A DNA stretch of 64,000 nucleotides from the NCBI RefSeq assembly GCF_947499065.1, contig NZ_CANMMT010000001.1, positions 124,001 to 188,000 on the forward strand, in the 5' to 3' direction. The notes under the pieces are model-generated. The model was not told where the DNA came from. It saw nothing but the letters and a program-made list of their open reading frames with translations, and did not search any database. The DNA comes from an uncultured Tenacibaculum sp. Its GTDB lineage: Bacteria; Bacteroidota; Bacteroidia; Flavobacteriales; Flavobacteriaceae. The position numbers and the translations under genes were made by a program. The first letter of the stretch is position 1. Every line of letters begins with the position of its first letter. This document shows positions 59,335 to 64,000 of this stretch, in pieces.

Positions 59335-60255
59335 TTAAAAGAATCTTGGTGATTTCAATACGTTTGGTTTAAAAATCTCATAACGCAACATCAGTTCATA
59401 AGTACCAGAATTATAATTCCTATAATTAGTAGTTGTTAAATCGTAAGCAAACCCAATGTGCAATCCTTTTGATGCTTGTAGTCCTAATAAAGCACTAATA
59501 GAATCGTCCCATCTCCATGCTAGTCCTACTCTGAACTTTTCATTAAACAAAACATTTGCAGATAAATCGATTGAAATCGGAGCTCCATTCACCACTTTAG
59601 CTAGAGCTGCAGGCTTAAATTTTATACGTTCGCTTAAATCAAAAACATATCCCCCTATCAAAAAGAAATGCAATCGTTCTTCAGCTTCGTCTCCTCCATT
59701 AAAAGTATCATCGTAATGAGTAGTTCTTAAAATATTAGGAACTGCGACCCCCATATACCACTTAGGTTTATGATAATAAATACCTGCCCCTATAGTAGGT
59801 AAAAATTTATTCACATTACTTTCAAATAAAATATCAGGATTTTCAGAAATTCCTTTTGACCAATCAATATTCAAATGTCTTCCACCTAATTTTAATCCAA
59901 AAGCTAAATTTCCTTCATCACTAGTTCTTACTGTATAAGAAATATTAACATCCAAATAAATTTCACTAGAGGGTCCTATATTATCATTAGTTAGATTTAC
60001 ACCTAATCCTACTCCTGAATATCCTAATGGTGTATCATAACTCAATGTTTGTGTATCAGGAGCTCCATCAACTCCTACCCATTGGGTTCTACCTAAAGCG
60101 GTAATAGTCGTATGCCCTCTTGATCCAACATAAGCTGGATTTACACTCATTGTATTATACATATATTGTGTATACTGAGGATCTTGCTGGGAATACACTT
60201 CAAGAGTCAGCAGTAAGAAAATTATAGTAATTATTTTAAAATGTGAATTATTCAT
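59335..60255 (-). CDS. PorP/SprF-family type IX secretion membrane protein
   Basis: A 306-residue outer-membrane barrel with a signal peptide and the family start QQDPQYTQYMYNTMSVNPAY right after cleavage. The barrel ends in FGFAYDL-type strands and the motif SGTYELMLRYEI. PorP/SprF proteins help secrete or hold the particular adhesin encoded next to them. Here that is the giant protein 23 nt upstream. Confidence 0.93.
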   Translation of the reverse strand: MNNSHFKIITIIFLLLTLEVYSQQDPQYTQYMYNTMSVNPAYVGSRGHTTITALGRTQWVGVDGAPDTQTLSYDTPLGYSGVGLGVNLTNDNIGPSSEIYLDVNISYTVRTSDEGNLAFGLKLGGRHLNIDWSKGISENPDILFESNVNKFLPTIGAGIYYHKPKWYMGVAVPNILRTTHYDDTFNGGDEAEERLHFFLIGGYVFDLSERIKFKPAALAKVVNGAPISIDLSANVLFNEKFRVGLAWRWDDSISALLGLQASKGLHIGFAYDLTTTNYRNYNSGTYELMLRYEIFKPNVLKSPRFF

Positions 60256-60278
60256 ATCTTTTTCTATTCAAATTATTT

Positions 60279-63200
60279 TTACCTGTTAATGTACAACCAG
60301 CCTACAATTGGCTTTTCGTTATTCCCTAAGTCTAATACATAGTAATAAGTTCCTACTGGTAGTTTAACATCCTTTTCTACAGTTGCTCTTCCATTTGAAG
60401 TACCATCCCAAGTATTATCATAACCTTTCTTTTTATAAACCAAATTCCCCCATCTATTAAAAATTTCTAGCGTGTTATTTGGATACTTTTCTATACAGTT
60501 TATTTTAAACTTACTATTAACTGTATCATCATCATTAGGTGAAAACTCATTAAATACCGTTAAACAAATAGGAGTTACACTGGCTGATGAAGAATTATTT
60601 GAGGAATCACTATCAAACTGATCTAAATTAGATACATTAACTATATTCAAATAGTCTCCTGAAGATTTCACTTTTACAGTTAAATACAATTTGATTGTTT
60701 CATTTGGATTAAGCGTAGGTATTTGCCACAGTCCAACTATATCATCGTAAGCTCCAGAACTAGCTGTATAAGAAACAAATTCATATCCATCTGGTAAAAC
60801 TTCTTCTATCTCAACATTGGTCGCAACTCCTGGTCCACTATTCGTTAAAGTAATAGTAAACATAACATTAGTATTAGCTCTAGGCTCAAGATTATCCACT
60901 TCTTTTATTAAAGCCAAATCTACACCTTGCAATAAAATTCCCACACTACCTTCATCATCTTCACTCTGATCCCCATCATCATTATCCACCTCACTATCGG
61001 TATCATATTGGTCACTTTTAATTACTTGTGCTATATTTTTATATTCATCCACAACTCCTGTTGGAGCCTTTACTGTAGCATCATATGTTAATTGTAATCC
61101 AGAGCTAGTTACCGTCAAATTAGACCAAGTTATTTTATTTCCAATTAGAACTCCTCCATTTGTAATCGAAGTTATATTCTCATAACCAACTGGTAAAACG
61201 TCTTCTACACTTACCCCTGTTGCTGTATTAGCCCCCGAATTACTTAAATCAATTGTAAAAGTGACTACATCTCCAACATTTGGAGTTGGGTTACTAATAG
61301 TTTTTTGTAAACTTAAATCAACTACTTGAGGAATAATAACAATACTATCTTCATCATCTTCACTTTGATCTCCATCATCATTATTTACATTACTATCTAT
61401 ATCTCCACTATCACTTGCAATAATCTGAGCTACATTTTTATACTCATTTGCTATTCCTGTAGGAGCTTTAACAGTTGCTTTATATGTTAAGTTGATTCCA
61501 GAAGTAGTTATTGTTAAACCACTCCAAGTAATTTTACCACCACTTAAAACACCTCCATTACTTATCTGTGTAATATTCTCATAGCCTGAAGGCAATATAT
61601 CTTCTACACTAACATCATTTGCTAAATTAGGACCCTGATTATTAATTTCTAGAGTAAATGTAACAACGTCACCTACATTTGGAATTAAGTTATCAACTGT
61701 TTTAATCAAACTCAAATCAGCACACTTTCCAACAACAACTATTGATTTACTACTGGTAACACTTGTACATCCTGTTCCTGCATTGCTAACTACCACTTGA
61801 TAATATAAAGTTCCTTCGGTTGAAGTTACAGGATTATAATTCGCTGTTGTACCTCCTGTTCCACTAGTTACATCACTATAAGGCCCTGCTAAACTTGTTG
61901 CTGATTGCCATTGATAGCTTAAACTTCCTACGCCACCACTAGCTACGACATTTAAAGTCACTGCGCCATCTTTACAAACTGTAGTACTTGCAGCTGGCTC
62001 AGTATCAATGGTTGGTAATCCATTTACTGTTACTGTTGATTTACTACTGGTTACACTAGTACAACCTGTTCCTGCATTGCTCACTACTACTTGATAATAT
62101 AAAGTCCCTTCGGTTGAAGTTACTGGACTATAACTCGCTGTTGTACCTCCCGTTCCTGTGGTTACATCACTATAAGGCCCTGCTAAACTTGTTGCTGATT
62201 GCCATTGATAAGTTAAACTTCCTACACCACCACTAGCTACAACATTTAAAGTTACTGCACCGTCTTTACAAACAGTCGTGCTTGCCGCTGGCTCAGTATC
62301 AATGGTTGGTAATGCATTTACCGTCACTGTTGATTTACTACTGGTAACACTAGTACATCCTGTTCCTGCATTGCTAACTACCACTTGATAATATAAAGTT
62401 CCTTCGGTTGAAGTTACAGGATTATAACTCGCCGTTGTACCTCCTGTTCCTGTGGTTACATTACTATAAGGTCCTGCTAAACTTGTTGCTGATTGCCATT
62501 GATAAGTTAAACTTCCTACGCCACCACTCGCTGCTACATTTAAAGTCACTGCGCCGTCTTTACAAACAGTTGTACTTGCTGCTGGCTCAGTATCGATGGT
62601 TGGAACTTGGTTAACCGTTACTGTTGATTTACTACTGGTAACACTTGTACATCCTGTTCCTGCATTACTAACTACTACTTGATAATATAAAGTTCCTTCG
62701 GTAGAAGTAACTGGGCTATAACTCGCTGTTGTGCCTCCTGTTCCACTAGTTACATCACTATAAGGCCCTGCTAAACTTGTTGCTGATTGCCATTGATAGC
62801 TTAAACTTCCTACGCCACCACTCGCTGCTACATTTAAAGTCACTGCGCCGTCTTTACAAACAGTCGTACTTGCTGCTGGCTCAGTATCGATAGTTGGTAA
62901 TGCATTTACTGTTACTGTTGATTTACTACTAGTAACACTGATACATCCTGTTCCTGCATTGCTAACTACCACTTGATAATATAAAGTTCCTTCGGTAGAA
63001 GTTACAGGACTATAATTGGCAGTTGTGCCTCCTGCCCCACTGGTTACATCACTATAAGGTCCTGCTAAGCTTGTTGCTGATTGCCATTGATAGGTTAAAC
63101 TTCCTACGCCACCACTCACTGCTACATTTAAAGTCACTGCACCGTCTTTACAAACAGTCGTACTTGCTGCTGGCTCAGTATCGATGGTTGGTAATGCATT

Positions 63201-64000
63201 TACTGTTACTGTTGATTTACTACTGGTTACACTAGTACATCCTGTTCCTGCATTGCTAATTACCACTTGATAATATAAAGTTCCTTCGGTAGAAGTTACA
63301 GGATTATAACTCGCCGTTGTACCTCCTATTCCGCTGGTTACATCACTATAAGGACCTGCCAAACTTGTTGCTGATTGCCACTGATAAGTTAAACTCCCTA
63401 CGCCACCACTCACTGCTACATTTAAAGTCACTGCGCCGTCTTTACAAACAGTCGTACTTGCCGCTGGTTGGGTATCGATAGTTGGAACTTGGTTAACCGT
63501 TACTGTTGATTTACTACTAGTAACACTGGTACATCCTGTTCCTGCATTGCTAACTACCACTTGATAATATAAAAATCCTTCGGTTGAAGTTACTGGACTA
63601 TAATTCGCTGTTGTACCTCCTGTTCCACTAGTTACATCACTATAAGGCCCTGCTAAACTTGTTGCTGATTGCCATTGATAAGTTAAACTTCCTACTCCAC
63701 CACTTGCTGCGACATTTAAAGTCACTGCTCCGTCTTTACAAACTGTAGTACTTGCAGCTGGCTCAGTATCGATGGTTGGTAATGCATTTACTGTAACTGT
63801 TGATTTACTACTAGTAACACTGGTACAACCTGTTCCTGCATTGCTAACTACTACTTGATAATATAAAGTTCCTTCGGTTGAAGTTACTGGACTATAACTC
63901 GCTGTTGTACTTCCTGTTCCACTAGTTACATCACTATAAGGACCTGCCAAACTTGTTGCTGATTGCCATTGATAAGTTAAACTTCCTACGCCACCACTCG
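60279..64000 (-). CDS. Giant T9SS adhesin with 98-residue Ig-like repeats (5' end outside window)
   Basis: Open on the minus strand from the window edge to a stop at 60279, about 1,239 residues visible; the internal Met at 63950 is not the start. At least seven full and one partial copies of a 98-residue Ig-like module are seen (YQWQSATSLAGPY, STVTVN, CKDGAVTLNV). Each has two conserved Cys (CKDG and GTGC) that may form a disulfide. Three DUF11-like repeats (about 120-140 residues each, beginning DLSLIKTVDN, DLSLQKTISN, DLALIKEVDN) follow. The acidic linkers VNNDDGDQSEDDE separate them and may bind calcium. The C-terminal domain (TVFNEFSPNDD, IFNRWGNLVY, PVGTYYYVLDL) is the gliding-motility/type B T9SS sorting domain. 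A cell-surface or secreted adhesin is the likely role. Confidence 0.9.
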   Translation of the reverse strand, partial: SGGVGSLTYQWQSATSLAGPYSDVTSGTGSTTASYSPVTSTEGTLYYQVVVSNAGTGCTSVTSSKSTVTVNALPTIDTEPAASTTVCKDGAVTLNVAASGGVGSLTYQWQSATSLAGPYSDVTSGTGGTTANYSPVTSTEGFLYYQVVVSNAGTGCTSVTSSKSTVTVNQVPTIDTQPAASTTVCKDGAVTLNVAVSGGVGSLTYQWQSATSLAGPYSDVTSGIGGTTASYNPVTSTEGTLYYQVVISNAGTGCTSVTSSKSTVTVNALPTIDTEPAASTTVCKDGAVTLNVAVSGGVGSLTYQWQSATSLAGPYSDVTSGAGGTTANYSPVTSTEGTLYYQVVVSNAGTGCISVTSSKSTVTVNALPTIDTEPAASTTVCKDGAVTLNVAASGGVGSLSYQWQSATSLAGPYSDVTSGTGGTTASYSPVTSTEGTLYYQVVVSNAGTGCTSVTSSKSTVTVNQVPTIDTEPAASTTVCKDGAVTLNVAASGGVGSLTYQWQSATSLAGPYSNVTTGTGGTTASYNPVTSTEGTLYYQVVVSNAGTGCTSVTSSKSTVTVNALPTIDTEPAASTTVCKDGAVTLNVVASGGVGSLTYQWQSATSLAGPYSDVTTGTGGTTASYSPVTSTEGTLYYQVVVSNAGTGCTSVTSSKSTVTVNGLPTIDTEPAASTTVCKDGAVTLNVVASGGVGSLSYQWQSATSLAGPYSDVTSGTGGTTANYNPVTSTEGTLYYQVVVSNAGTGCTSVTSSKSIVVVGKCADLSLIKTVDNLIPNVGDVVTFTLEINNQGPNLANDVSVEDILPSGYENITQISNGGVLSGGKITWSGLTITTSGINLTYKATVKAPTGIANEYKNVAQIIASDSGDIDSNVNNDDGDQSEDDEDSIVIIPQVVDLSLQKTISNPTPNVGDVVTFTIDLSNSGANTATGVSVEDVLPVGYENITSITNGGVLIGNKITWSNLTVTSSGLQLTYDATVKAPTGVVDEYKNIAQVIKSDQYDTDSEVDNDDGDQSEDDEGSVGILLQGVDLALIKEVDNLEPRANTNVMFTITLTNSGPGVATNVEIEEVLPDGYEFVSYTASSGAYDDIVGLWQIPTLNPNETIKLYLTVKVKSSGDYLNIVNVSNLDQFDSDSSNNSSSASVTPICLTVFNEFSPNDDDTVNSKFKINCIEKYPNNTLEIFNRWGNLVYKKKGYDNTWDGTSNGRATVEKDVKLPVGTYYYVLDLGNNEKPIVGWLYINR
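61731..64000. repeat. 294-bp tandem repeats inside the adhesin gene
   Basis: The tttacaaac (CKDG) marker occurs at 61971, 62265, 62559, 62853, 63147, 63441 and 63735, exactly 294 bp each time with no insertions or deletions. Seven full units and a partial one at the window edge are visible, and the array continues beyond it. Copies differ at scattered silent positions and in the linker (NALP, NQVP, NGLP). Confidence 0.95.

Noticed and set aside
62408..63235. Plus-strand ORFs inside the adhesin repeats
   Set aside because: They are antisense shadows of the highly repetitive coding region, Leu-rich and repeated in each unit.
61731..64000. Regular repeats that might suggest a CRISPR array
   Set aside because: The repeat unit is 294 bp, continuous and in frame with a protein-coding module. 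There are no short repeats with unique spacers.

Overview
The window is chromosomal DNA of a low-GC (about one third G+C by eye) marine-type member of the Flavobacteriaceae (Bacteroidota). The evidence is the repeated TAnnTTTG promoter box, SusC/SusD and SusD-less TonB receptors, a PorP/SprF protein beside an adhesin with a type IX secretion C-terminal domain, the exbB-exbD-exbD cluster, and LytS/LytTR regulators. A Tenacibaculum- or Polaribacter-like genus is plausible, but this is only an impression.

Layout. 1-43.9 kb is mostly core genome: frr (3' end), an MMPL-type exporter, asnS, rpoN, an ExbB/ExbD proton-channel operon, ansA, a YugP-like protease, a TonB receptor with its own LytS/LytTR pair, lepA, dusB, a LolC/E-like permease, rbfA, a NarL-type two-component operon ending in lipoprotein genes, mce, ftsX, uppP, truB, recX, a second LytS/LytTR pair divergent from a second TonB receptor, a tripartite RND efflux operon, its probable TetR regulator, and a polyprenyl diphosphate synthase.

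44.0-47.1 kb is an accessory island. A tRNA(CAT) gene is followed 2,982 bp later by a 62-bp exact copy of its 3' end plus the start of its terminator, the classic footprint of site-specific integration. No integrase lies inside. The two genes inside are each bounded by GTTAGCC upstream and GGCTAAC downstream. The sequence after each gene folds as two nested stems with asymmetric spacers, like integron attC sites. I read this as a small integrase-less array of two promoterless cassettes: a four-cysteine SHIIP protein of unknown function and a DUF2314 + DUF2185/Imm33-like (immunity-like) protein. It is the most unusual part of the window.

47.2-57.4 kb holds a secreted NTF2-like protein, a Tat-exported DinB-like protein, and a SusC-SusD-lipoprotein-M16 protease locus that looks like a protein or peptide capture and import system. 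57.4-64 kb is a type IX secretion locus on the minus strand: a giant adhesin with exact 294-bp tandem Ig-like repeats (its 5' part lies outside the window), PorP/SprF, and a TPR-WD40-OmpA protein.

Regulation. TAnnTTTG boxes lie in front of many genes. In several (rpoN, dusB, rbfA, recX, mce) the box ends only 4-5 nt before the start codon, which predicts leaderless mRNAs. A 12-bp inverted repeat overlies the tetR promoter, and direct repeats 21 bp apart lie upstream of both LytTR-linked TonB receptor genes.
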